The notes beneath the pieces are model-generated. The model saw only the letters and a program-made list of their open reading frames with translations, searched no databases and had not been told where the DNA came from. The translations under genes were made by a program, and so were the position numbers. From an uncultured Lachnospiraceae bacterium (lineage in GTDB: Bacteria > Bacillota > Clostridia > Lachnospirales > Lachnospiraceae), in contig CADABQ010000023.1 of NCBI GenBank assembly GCA_902786205.1, positions 1 through 38,323 on the forward strand: 38,323 bases of DNA. Reading direction: 5' to 3'. This document shows positions 15,094 to 22,604 of the stretch, one piece after another. Each line of letters opens with the position of its first letter. Within the stretch, counting starts at the first letter, position 1.

Positions 15094-16383
15094 TTAATCT
15101 GTGTTTTTAGCATTGGGATACAATCTTCCCATCTTGGCATCATCATAATGATAATCCATATAATGCCTCAAACCATTATTAGCTGGTACTCCCTTTGATC
15201 TTTCGTCATAACGAATAAGAGCGCAACAAGTAACCAATACATTAAAAGACATAAATACAATGCCTAGCCATGTTACAATTTTTCCAACCTTTACCGGCAT
15301 TTTTTCAATTCCAGCAGATAATTTCTTATATAACACCTTAAACCAAACAACCGCAGCAATTCCCCAAAAAAAACAATATAACAGATTAATTCTTCCACCT
15401 AAATTAAATGGTATTGCACTATAATCCCAAAATACCTTTCCAAAAACAATTTCCGTAAACACACTGCACAAATACTCAAATCCACCGCCAAGCGCTGTCC
15501 CCATTATAAAAAGATAGCTATCACTCTTATCTTTATATTTATACAAAAGCACAGTAGCCCCCGCTACACCAAGCCCCCAAACCAGGCTAAACGGTCCAAA
15601 AACGACACTACTCCTGCTCATCCATACTCCTACTGTAATTCTACAAAATATAGTTTCCACAATATCCCCCAAAAAGGCACCAACAAAAAACAATAGCACT
15701 ACTTTATAAAAACAACAGCCTGAGGCAAAAACATTATAATCTCTTTTTTCTTCTGTTACTTTTTCCGTCTTTGGATACGCCCGATTCAAACGATGTTTGA
15801 CATGTAATATGATCCATCTTCTTAAATTTAAACTGACTTTCCAAAATTTATTATTAACCTTTTTTATTTTGCTTATATCTTTTGACTTTCCCTTAATAAT
15901 AAGGATTGATAAAACCATATCTACGATAAGAAGGCCTAACAAGATTGATAGTATAAGCTCTATTAAAGTCTTTGGTAACAAACGATATACGGCAAAAAGA
16001 AGCGGATTTAAATAACTAACCCCTAAATACCCTAAAACGCCCCAAAAAGCTGACATAGAAAGGCACACATACCCACCAATATTAAATTTTTTATTGGAAT
16101 AATTCCACCATCTTTCATGGTACATCCGTTCAATGAGCCATCCTCCAATCCACTCCGCTACGGAAGCATAAATGGAAGAAAATAAAAAAAGCCAAATCCC
16201 TGTCAGTTCTCTCAATGTAATAGATATAATACTCGCTGCCACTCCATATAATACGCAGTACGGACCATTAATTAATCCTCTGTTGGCTATTTTTCTTTGC
16301 CTTATTGTTGCAAATACTGTTTCAATGATCCAGCCAATAAAGGAATACACTAAAAACACTAATAACAATTCGTAAATCGACAT
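15094..16383 (-). CDS. Membrane protein of the 'putative ABC transporter permease' (CmpB-type) family, duplicated
   Basis: A 429-residue polytopic membrane protein. The N-terminal half (1-150) begins with a helix ending in GWIIET, followed by NRGLINGPYCVLYG and the WWNYSNKKFNIGGYVCL motif. The C-terminal half (about 225-385) repeats the same plan: GAFLGDIVET, SSVVFGPFSLVWGLG and VFWDYSAIPFNLGGRINLLYCFFWG. It is thus a tandem duplication of the roughly 170-residue unit usually found alone. The family name is historical; no ATPase partner is present and the function is unknown. A basic cytoplasmic linker (about 165-215) joins the halves. It has its own gap on both sides and probably stands alone. 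Confidence 0.8.
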   Translation of the reverse strand: MSIYELLLVFLVYSFIGWIIETVFATIRQRKIANRGLINGPYCVLYGVAASIISITLRELTGIWLFLFSSIYASVAEWIGGWLIERMYHERWWNYSNKKFNIGGYVCLSMSAFWGVLGYLGVSYLNPLLFAVYRLLPKTLIELILSILLGLLIVDMVLSILIIKGKSKDISKIKKVNNKFWKVSLNLRRWIILHVKHRLNRAYPKTEKVTEEKRDYNVFASGCCFYKVVLLFFVGAFLGDIVETIFCRITVGVWMSRSSVVFGPFSLVWGLGVAGATVLLYKYKDKSDSYLFIMGTALGGGFEYLCSVFTEIVFGKVFWDYSAIPFNLGGRINLLYCFFWGIAAVVWFKVLYKKLSAGIEKMPVKVGKIVTWLGIVFMSFNVLVTCCALIRYDERSKGVPANNGLRHYMDYHYDDAKMGRLYPNAKNTD

Positions 16384-16499
16384 ACTCGTTCTCCTCGTTT
16401 GTATTTTATTTTATTTTTCTGTTCGTCTCACAGTATTCCTATTATACCATAACAATATAAATAAAACAGTCCTAACAATGGCATTTATTTATATCAGGT

Positions 16500-16520
16500 G
16501 TAACAGTTCAGCCGGGTACA
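16500..16520 (-). repeat. Dispersed repeat with core CCYGGCTRAACTGTTAC, inverted copy
   Basis: The minus strand reads TGTACCCGGCTGAACTGTTAC. The 17-bp core is shared with the plus-strand copies at 13654-13676 and 27126-27148; flanks differ. Confidence 0.6.
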
Positions 16521-16565
16521 TTCATAAAGAACAAAGTGGACAAGTTCACATCCCACAGAGTATTT

Positions 16566-16597
16566 TCTCTATAGAGCGCATTTTTCTATAGAGTAAA
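16566..16597 (+). repeat. TCTATAGAG repeat upstream of ahpC
   Basis: The palindrome CTCTATAGAG (16567-16576), then CGCATTTTT, then a second TTCTATAGAG 17 bp further on. A close copy follows the same operon at 19001-19033 in the same orientation. This copy lies about 90-115 bp upstream of the ahpC start and could be an operator; it does not resemble a PerR box. I could not assign a sigma-A promoter in 16598-16670 with confidence. Confidence 0.5.
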
Positions 16598-16683
16598 AAG
16601 TGATATTCTGCTAACACTATAAGTATTCGGAAAATGTGGTTCGCATCTTTCCAGTTAAAACTATATTTTAAGGAGGTATCATT

Positions 16684-17247
16684 ATGTCAATGATTAACAA
16701 AGAAATAAACGAATTTTGTGTACAGGCATATCAGGATAATGCATTTAAAACGATAACTAAAGCAGATATATTAGGAAAATGGAATGTATTTTTCTTTTAT
16801 CCGGCAGACTTTACATTTGTTTGCCCAACAGAATTAGAAGATTTGCAAAATAAATATGCCGATTTTAAAAGGGCTGGATGTGAAATATATTCGGTATCTA
16901 CCGATACTCATTTTACGCACAAAGCATGGCATGATTCTTCTGAACGTATCGGAAAAATTACCTATCCTATGTTAGCCGATCCTACACATACACTATGTTA
17001 TGATTTTGAGGTGCTGATTGAAGAAGATGGTCTTGCTGAACGTGGAAGTTTCATCGTAAATCCAGCAGGTAAAATCGTTGTCTACGAAGTAAATGCCGGA
17101 AATATTGGACGTAATGCGGATGAGCTATTCCGCCGCCTACAGGCATGTCAATTCGTTGCTGAACATGGAGATGAGGTTTGCCCTGCGAAATGGCAGCCTA
17201 GCACAGAAACATTAAAACCAAGCCTCGACCTGGTAGGAGTATTATAA
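16684..17247 (+). CDS. ahpC: Alkyl hydroperoxide reductase peroxiredoxin AhpC
   Basis: A 187-residue typical 2-Cys peroxiredoxin, the same length as E. coli AhpC. The peroxidatic Cys is C47 in TFVCPTE; the resolving Cys is C166 in EVCPAKW. HKAWHD and the C-terminal tail are typical of AhpC. It reduces hydrogen peroxide and organic hydroperoxides with electrons from the flavoprotein encoded next to it. AAGGAGG lies 8 bases before the ATG. The stop codon TAA overlaps the start of the reductase gene by one base (TAATG), so the pair is coupled. Confidence 0.96.
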   Translation: MSMINKEINEFCVQAYQDNAFKTITKADILGKWNVFFFYPADFTFVCPTELEDLQNKYADFKRAGCEIYSVSTDTHFTHKAWHDSSERIGKITYPMLADPTHTLCYDFEVLIEEDGLAERGSFIVNPAGKIVVYEVNAGNIGRNADELFRRLQACQFVAEHGDEVCPAKWQPSTETLKPSLDLVGVL

Positions 17248-18911
17248 TGGGGGCGTCAGATAAACAAGAACGCTTTTATGATGTGATAATCGTGGGTGGC
17301 GGTCCAGCTGGACTTTCTGCTGCCATTTACCTTGCTCGTGCCTGCTATCGCGTTCTTGTAATCGAAAAAGAGCAATTCGGCGGACAGATTACCATTACCT
17401 CAGAAGTGGTTAATTATCCTGGAATTGCTTTGACAGACGGCAAAACCCTGACAGAAACCATGCGTCTGCAAGCCCAAAAATTTGGTGCTTCCTTTTTATT
17501 AGCAGAAGTTACTGCATTGGAACTAAAAAAAGAAATAAAAACAATCACCACCACTCAAGGAGATTACACTTGCTTTGGTGTCCTGTTAGCCACAGGCGCA
17601 CACCCACGTAGGGTTGGATTTAAGGGAGAGAAAGATTGGCGTGGACATGGCGTTGCCTATTGTGCCACCTGTGATGGTGAATTTTTTACAGGAAAAGAAC
17701 TATTTGTGATTGGTGGTGGATTTTCAGCGGCACAAGAAAGCGTATTTCTTACAAAATATGCCAGTCACGTTACGATACTGATTCGGGGAGAGGATTTTAG
17801 CTGTGCAAAATCCACCGCAGATACCGCCAGAAATCATCCCAAAATCACCGTATTAACCAATACAGTTGTAGACTTTGTGGATGGTGACTCTGTCCTGCAA
17901 ACCATTCAGTATCATAATACGAAAACTGGTGAGGTTATGAAACGCGAAACGGATGCAGCAAATTTCTTCGGTGTTTTTGTTTTTGCAGGCTATGCTCCTG
18001 CAACAGAATTATTCTCTGAAGAAATTGATTTAGATGAAAATGGATACATTTTGACAGATCGTTCTCAGCAAACAAACTTACCCGGAGTTTATGCGGCTGG
18101 AGATGTGTGTCAAAAAAGTCTGCGACAGGTAATTACTGCTGTTGGGGATGGTGCGACTGCTGCCACAGAATTAGAAAAATATGCAACAGAAATGACAAAA
18201 AAAACCGGTCTAAAACCAAATACAAAAGAGCAAAATGCAAAAAAAGATAGCAAACTGTCTTCAAATGCAACCTCGAATCAATCAGAAACGGTCCAGAAAA
18301 ATACTTCTATTTTTTCTGGGGATGTTTTAGCACAACTAGATTCTGTATTTACTAAAATGGAACAAACTTTATTGTTGGAATTGCATCTGGATGACAAACC
18401 AATTTCAAAAGAATTGCAGCAGTTTATTACTGCTCTGACAAAACAAACAGACAAATTAAAACTAACGCTTTCAAGCATCTCCGTAAATACCAATGAAACA
18501 CCTTGTGTTCGTATTTTAAGAGAAGATGGCACCGATTCAGGCATTGCTTTTCACGGAGTACCTGGTGGACACGAATTTAATTCCTTTATCCTTGGACTGT
18601 ACAATGTAGCCGGTCCTGGACAACCCCTTGATGAAACGCAACTAAAACAGATTCACTCTATTTCAACACGGAAAAAAATACAAATTTTAGTTACACTTTC
18701 CTGTTCTAAGTGTCCGGATTTAGTAATTGCTGCACAGCATATTGCAGCAAAAAATCCACTTGTAACTGTAGATATTTATGATGTTTTACAGTTTCCTACT
18801 CTTAAAGAAAAATATAATGTTATGGGCGTACCTTGCTTGATCCTAAACGAAACGCAGGTTTCCTTTGGTAAAAAAAATATGGAACAATTATTAGAATTAC
18901 TCAAACTGTAA
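17247..18911 (+). CDS. AhpF-like peroxiredoxin reductase with the thioredoxin-fold part at the C-terminus
   Basis: A 554-residue flavoprotein. The thioredoxin-reductase core comes first: FAD motif GGGPAGL (17-23), redox pair C139/C142 in CATCDGEFF, NAD(P) motif GGGFSAAQES (156-165), and the second FAD motif GVYAAGDV (280-287). A low-complexity linker (about 315-355, rich in K, N, S and T) leads to an AhpF N-terminal-type double thioredoxin fold with LSCSKCP (C486/C489) and GVPCLILN. In E. coli AhpF that part precedes the reductase core, so the domain order here is swapped. Electrons should flow from NAD(P)H to FAD, to the core disulfide, to the CxxC, to AhpC. The gene is directly coupled to ahpC. 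Confidence 0.9.
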   Translation: MGASDKQERFYDVIIVGGGPAGLSAAIYLARACYRVLVIEKEQFGGQITITSEVVNYPGIALTDGKTLTETMRLQAQKFGASFLLAEVTALELKKEIKTITTTQGDYTCFGVLLATGAHPRRVGFKGEKDWRGHGVAYCATCDGEFFTGKELFVIGGGFSAAQESVFLTKYASHVTILIRGEDFSCAKSTADTARNHPKITVLTNTVVDFVDGDSVLQTIQYHNTKTGEVMKRETDAANFFGVFVFAGYAPATELFSEEIDLDENGYILTDRSQQTNLPGVYAAGDVCQKSLRQVITAVGDGATAATELEKYATEMTKKTGLKPNTKEQNAKKDSKLSSNATSNQSETVQKNTSIFSGDVLAQLDSVFTKMEQTLLLELHLDDKPISKELQQFITALTKQTDKLKLTLSSISVNTNETPCVRILREDGTDSGIAFHGVPGGHEFNSFILGLYNVAGPGQPLDETQLKQIHSISTRKKIQILVTLSCSKCPDLVIAAQHIAAKNPLVTVDIYDVLQFPTLKEKYNVMGVPCLILNETQVSFGKKNMEQLLELLKL

Positions 18912-18923
18912 AAAACACACTTT

Positions 18924-18952
18924 GCGTGCCAGATGCGGTTTGCACGCTTTTG
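18924..18952 (+). terminator. Weak hairpin after the AhpF-like gene
   Basis: GCGTGC (18924-18929) pairs with GCACGC (18942-18947), followed by TTTTGC. The T run is short; the strong terminator is the next one at 19034. Confidence 0.4.
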
Positions 18953-19000
18953 CAACAATCTTCCCTACACATTTTTGCACATCCAAGCAAAACATTTTTC

Positions 19001-19033
19001 TTCTATAGACCGCATTTTTCTAGAGAAGAATAA
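19001..19033 (+). repeat. TCTATAGAG-type repeat downstream of the ahp operon
   Basis: TTCTATAGACCGCATTTTTC followed by TAGAGAAGAATAAA. It matches the copy at 16566-16597 apart from a few changes and a two-base deletion. The two copies flank ahpC and the AhpF-like gene as direct repeats. Confidence 0.5.
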
Positions 19034-19065
19034 AGGCACTACATCATCTTGTAGTGCCTCTTTTT
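19034..19065 (+). terminator. Terminator of the ahp operon
   Basis: AGGCACTACA-tcatct-TGTAGTGCCT is a perfect 10-bp stem followed by CTTTTTC. Confidence 0.85.
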
Positions 19066-19072
19066 CTAATTA

Positions 19073-19167
19073 ATGTACTCTCGGAATCTCCTTTGCATCC
19101 ACTTTTGCGACTGTTTTTTGCAAAATCAGGCACAAAAGTGGATGCAAAGGAGACTCCGAGAGTACAT
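19073..19167. repeat. MITE-like long inverted repeat
   Basis: The arms 19073-19107 and 19133-19167 are 35 bp each and match at 34 positions around a 25-base centre. The ends read ATGTACTCTCGGA...TCCGAGAGTACAT. It codes for no protein. It abuts the stop codon of the GNAT gene (19169-19171) and lies just behind the ahp terminator. A longer, more diverged relative lies at 34315-34438. Confidence 0.75.
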
Positions 19168-19168
19168 A

Positions 19169-19657
19169 TTATAATAAATGATAGTGTGGTATGATATCTT
19201 CATAAGTTCCATCTTTTTTACAAAAGCCTCCCGGTATTACACCTAATTTTGTAAAACCAAGCTTTTCATATAAATGTAATGCCGCCTGATTACTACTTAC
19301 CACCGCATTAAATTGTAATATTCGAAATCCTAATTCCTTTGCTTTTTCCATGCTATGTTTAACCATGACCTCACCAATCTGTTTGCCTCGTACATCACTT
19401 CGAATTGCATAACTTGCATTGCAAATATGTCCACATCTGCCTACATTATTGGGATGCAAAATATAAACTCCCACAATTGTGCCACCTTCATCCACTGCAA
19501 CTCCGGTAAAAGATTGAGATTGAAAAAATTCAAGACCTTCCAGTGCAAGTAATGTATTTTTCTGAGGAAATGCATTGCCCTCATCCACTACTTCATTCCA
19601 AATATCAATGACTTCTTCTATATCATCTGTTTTAAAACCACGAATTGAAACTACCAT
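19169..19657 (-). CDS. GNAT-family N-acetyltransferase
   Basis: A 162-residue GNAT enzyme (MVVSIRGFKTDDIEEVIDIW). The acetyl-CoA binding motif A is seen as SYAIRSDVRGKQIGEVMVKH, and the C-terminal fold element as QAALHLYEKLGFTKLGVIPGGF. The substrate is unknown; the L-amino-acid/phosphinothricin acetyltransferase-like subgroup has a similar 'NAFP..W(N)EV' start. The ATG at 19657 is chosen because an AGAGG site lies 6 bases upstream, whereas upstream Met codons lack one. The gene ends at the MITE-like repeat. Confidence 0.88.
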   Translation of the reverse strand: MVVSIRGFKTDDIEEVIDIWNEVVDEGNAFPQKNTLLALEGLEFFQSQSFTGVAVDEGGTIVGVYILHPNNVGRCGHICNASYAIRSDVRGKQIGEVMVKHSMEKAKELGFRILQFNAVVSSNQAALHLYEKLGFTKLGVIPGGFCKKDGTYEDIIPHYHLL

Positions 19658-19705
19658 AATCATCCTCTTTTCTAAACTCCTGTTTCTGTCACTGCTCACA
19701 TGTAC

Positions 19706-20878
19706 TTACATTTTGTTTAAAATCTTAACATGTGGCTTTATAATAGAATAGTATTGCATACCTTTTTCTTTTCCATACTCTTTTTGTAAAGCCGAACGAA
19801 AAGAATTTAAATTTTTTCTCTTATCCTTGGCATTATATACAAAACTGGAAAAATTATTCGGATATTGTTCTTTTTGTTCACTGTGTTCAAAAACTAACTG
19901 ACAATACACATTAAATTTTTCCTGCATCTTCAACTGCTTTTCTGTACAAAAATCTTTTAAATTTCCTTTTACCTGTTGATACACAGTCTTTCCATCATTT
20001 CCCAATAACATAGTTAATGCATTGTGAATTTCTCCACTATTATTTACCCCAAGACACGATACCAATTCCTTTAACAATTCTTCTTCACCAGGGACCTTTT
20101 CTGTCAATAGCTTATTTGTTACTTCCTTTTTACTTCCCCTTGTGGTGTTTCTTTTGTTTTTTTCTGCTTTTGCCTTCTTTTCCTCTTTAATAGTGTCTTC
20201 TATACTTTCATATGGATTCGTAAACTCAATTTTAGTTTCCTCTTCTTTTTCCCCTTTTTTCACAATATGACTTTCCACTAAAATCGCTTCCATTTGCTCT
20301 TTTGCACCATCTTTGGAAACATTTTTTATTTCTTCTGCAGCTTCTGTGGCACATTTTTTCATACCTTCATCTAATGGAGGCTCGGTAATTGTTTTTTCTG
20401 CAATTTTGTCTTTCCTTTTCACTTCTTCTAAAACTATTTGTTCCGTTTGTATTCCTGCACGCTGTTTTTCTTCATCCACACATTTTTGGTTGTACAAATT
20501 TTGACAATATTTTGCATTATACCTTCTTACACATTTTTCTTTACTTTTCCAATATTGCACAACTGCATCAAAACCAGTATCATTTGTAACCATAATATAT
20601 TCTGTTTTTTGTTTTTCACATCCAATTCGGTAACCAAGCTCTGTAACAAGTTGAAAATCCAATGCATTCTTTCCTTCCACACATTTTACAAAGTTAATTT
20701 CTCTCCCATCGGCAAGTAATTTACGAATCGTATCATATCCCATATGTGGTGATTTCTGTGTGTAAAATACAATAATCTCATCCTCTGTTCTAGCCAATGC
20801 CAAAACATGTGTCACCCACAAATCACCCACATTTTCACTATCAACCAAATATATTTTTCTTAAATTTGTCTCTTCCAT
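19706..20878 (-). CDS. PIN-like (NYN-type) nuclease candidate with a charged linker and conserved C-terminal domain
   Basis: A 390-residue protein. The N-terminal part (1-130) looks like a PIN-like nuclease fold: IYLVDSENVGD (D13, E15), NALDFQLVTELG (D74) and IMVTNDTGFDAVVQYW (D100, D104). These acidic residues are spaced like the metal site of PIN/NYN RNases. A long Lys/Glu-rich, low-complexity segment (about 140-260) follows, then a helical C-terminal domain (about 265-390) containing EIHNALTMLLGNDGKTVYQQ and a basic end. RNase activity is inferred from the fold only. I see no antitoxin-like partner: the GNAT gene is downstream on the same strand and a divergent secreted-protein gene is upstream. 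The start follows a GGGGG site. Confidence 0.7.
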   Translation of the reverse strand: MEETNLRKIYLVDSENVGDLWVTHVLALARTEDEIIVFYTQKSPHMGYDTIRKLLADGREINFVKCVEGKNALDFQLVTELGYRIGCEKQKTEYIMVTNDTGFDAVVQYWKSKEKCVRRYNAKYCQNLYNQKCVDEEKQRAGIQTEQIVLEEVKRKDKIAEKTITEPPLDEGMKKCATEAAEEIKNVSKDGAKEQMEAILVESHIVKKGEKEEETKIEFTNPYESIEDTIKEEKKAKAEKNKRNTTRGSKKEVTNKLLTEKVPGEEELLKELVSCLGVNNSGEIHNALTMLLGNDGKTVYQQVKGNLKDFCTEKQLKMQEKFNVYCQLVFEHSEQKEQYPNNFSSFVYNAKDKRKNLNSFRSALQKEYGKEKGMQYYSIIKPHVKILNKM

Positions 20879-21074
20879 ATTTTTACCCCCGTTTAGAAAA
20901 CATTCTGTTTTCTAACAGCAGATACCTTACCGATACATACTCGTATCACACACAGGTATCTACCAAACAATCCTTTCTTAAATATAATCACTTACAAAAC
21001 TTTTCATTTCTTATATCTATCATAGCACATTCATCACCAATCTGCTACAACATCTTTTCCCTTTTCACTTCCTA

Positions 21075-21103
21075 TTGCATGTTTCCAAAAAATACTTTAT
21101 AAT
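21075..21103 (+). promoter_or_regulatory. Promoter of the secreted beta-sandwich protein gene
   Basis: TTGCAT (21075-21080), a 17-base spacer, and a perfect TATAAT (21098-21103). The start codon is at 21236, so the leader is about 125 nt. Confidence 0.65.
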
Positions 21104-21109
21104 TTTTTT

Positions 21110-21184
21110 GTTACGGCTCGGAGCGTGCATATATACATTTTCCTCTGAGCTATAACGTTTCATGTGCAAAGTTCTTTGTGCATG
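21110..21184 (+). ncRNA. Structured 5' leader of unknown type
   Basis: Stem 1 pairs GTTACGGCTCGGAG (21110-21123) with CTCTGAGCTATAAC (21143-21156): 14 positions, two of them G-U and one mismatched. Stem 2 is CATGTGCAAAG (21161-21171) with CTTTGTGCATG (21174-21184), two mismatches. Neither is followed by a T run. It does not match a riboswitch I know. The stretch 20879-21074 shows nothing clear. Confidence 0.4.
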
Positions 21185-21235
21185 ACCTATTTTGCACAAC
21201 AACTATGCAACACTAATTTAGAAAGGAATAATAGT

Positions 21236-22417
21236 ATGAGAAAAAAATTATTAGCAAGTCTCTGTATGGCTGCATGTCTGGCAATTCCATTTTCCTACGC
21301 AGCACCACAAAAAACAGTAGCCGCAACAGCAAACACAATACACGCTATGGAAACTACAGAAAATATAACCATTCCCGTATACCATAGTCTAAACAATCTA
21401 GAACCTCAAAAAACAGGAATCTACACCCTTTCCTCAAATGAAACGAAAAACTTTCAGGTAACCTTAAATAAAACGGCATCTGTTTCCGTTTTATTTAATA
21501 GCAGTACATTTACAAATGGTTCTATTTTTGTTTCCGTATTAAATAGTTCTGGTACTACTGTAGATAGGTTTTCAGTATCTAGTTCTTCTAATTCCTATAC
21601 GGAAGTCAGAAATATAAGCACCGTCTTATCCGCTGGCACCTACACACTTTCTGTCAAAGGTTCTTATGCCCTTAGTAGCAGTGTTACTTTCCAGGCAAGT
21701 CTTTTTGGAATCACTGCTTCCCAAACAGATACTATCAATATTTCTGAGCAAAAAATCCATTATACCGCTTTAAACAAAGTATCCTATCATAAAATTAAAA
21801 TAAACAAAAACGGTTTACTTAAGTTAAACTGCTTTTCTTTCTATAATTCTGACTTTGAAAAGTTTTTAAAAGGTAGCACTCCTACTACATCCGGTACAAA
21901 AGTAACTTTATGTAATTCTAAAAAGAAAGCCCTCTCTTCTTATAGTTATGCAAAAACAAAAAGCCCTGCAAAATACGCAGTTAAAAAAGGAACATACTAT
22001 ATTAAAGTTTACGGTTTTGGTGCATATGATATTATCAAACCTACTTTTACTACTGCCAATGTAGGTACAAAAAGTAAGAAAAAAGCGGTAACGATTACCA
22101 AAACCTATAAAAATTATATCAGTCCGATAAAAACAAGTAAATCCGCAGCAACCAAATGGTTTAAAATCAAAGTACCAAAAGCTAAAAAAATAAGTCTTTT
22201 TGCAAAATACCAGGGCAGCGGTAGTATAACAGTCGAAGTCTTCAAAGGCAATAAAAGTTGCGGCCGTAGTAGTGTCTACAACGGAGGCGTGAAAAAATTC
22301 ACAATGACAAACTTTATTTCCCGAAAAGAAATCAAATGGACGAAAGGTACCTATTATGTAAAAGTGTCCAAATACAAAAAAGACTATCAAGGAATGTACA
22401 GTCTAAAAATTAAATAA
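21236..22417 (+). CDS. Secreted protein with pre-peptidase C-terminal (PPC)-like beta-sandwich domains
   Basis: A 393-residue exported protein. The signal peptide is MRKKLLASLCMAACLAIPFSYA, cleaved before APQK. Three beta-sandwich units of roughly 100 residues follow. Each ends in a G-T-Y-x-(L/I/V)-x-V signature: AGTYTLSVKGS, KGTYYIKVYGF and KGTYYVKVSKY, as in bacterial PPC domains. The C-terminal half is rich in Lys, Ser and Thr. There is no catalytic domain and no anchor, so it may bind polymers or the cell wall. The start at 21236 has an AAAGGA site; a frame opening 24 codons earlier lacks one. It has its own promoter and terminator and is divergent from the PIN-like gene. Confidence 0.75.
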   Translation: MRKKLLASLCMAACLAIPFSYAAPQKTVAATANTIHAMETTENITIPVYHSLNNLEPQKTGIYTLSSNETKNFQVTLNKTASVSVLFNSSTFTNGSIFVSVLNSSGTTVDRFSVSSSSNSYTEVRNISTVLSAGTYTLSVKGSYALSSSVTFQASLFGITASQTDTINISEQKIHYTALNKVSYHKIKINKNGLLKLNCFSFYNSDFEKFLKGSTPTTSGTKVTLCNSKKKALSSYSYAKTKSPAKYAVKKGTYYIKVYGFGAYDIIKPTFTTANVGTKSKKKAVTITKTYKNYISPIKTSKSAATKWFKIKVPKAKKISLFAKYQGSGSITVEVFKGNKSCGRSSVYNGGVKKFTMTNFISRKEIKWTKGTYYVKVSKYKKDYQGMYSLKIK

Positions 22418-22457
22418 ACGATTCTTCTACACCAGATACCAACAAGCTGTTCATTCT

Positions 22458-22505
22458 AAAAAGACGTTTCTACCACTTTCACTATACGATTAGAAACGTC
22501 TTTTT
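22458..22505 (+). terminator. Terminator of the secreted-protein gene
   Basis: AAAAAGACGTTTCTA (22458-22472) and TAGAAACGTCTTTTT (22491-22505) form a perfect 15-bp stem with an A run and a T run, so it may serve both strands. Confidence 0.85.
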
Positions 22506-22604
22506 CACTTTTGCACTACATTCCTATTATAAACTATCAAAATGTACCGTTTGGTTATTCACTTGTCTTCCTTCAATGATACTCTCGGAACAGTAACAGA
22601 TATT

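Noticed and set aside
16618..16623. TATAAG as the -10 of the ahpC promoter
   Set aside because: No acceptable -35 lies 16-18 bases upstream, so I did not call a promoter.
21908..22390. A 160-codon minus-strand frame opposite the secreted-protein gene
   Set aside because: Phe/Cys-rich antisense reading of a Lys/Ser-rich protein, no start signal.
22580..22590. TACTCTCGGAA as a third copy of the MITE-like element end
   Set aside because: Only 11 bases match and no second arm is found nearby.
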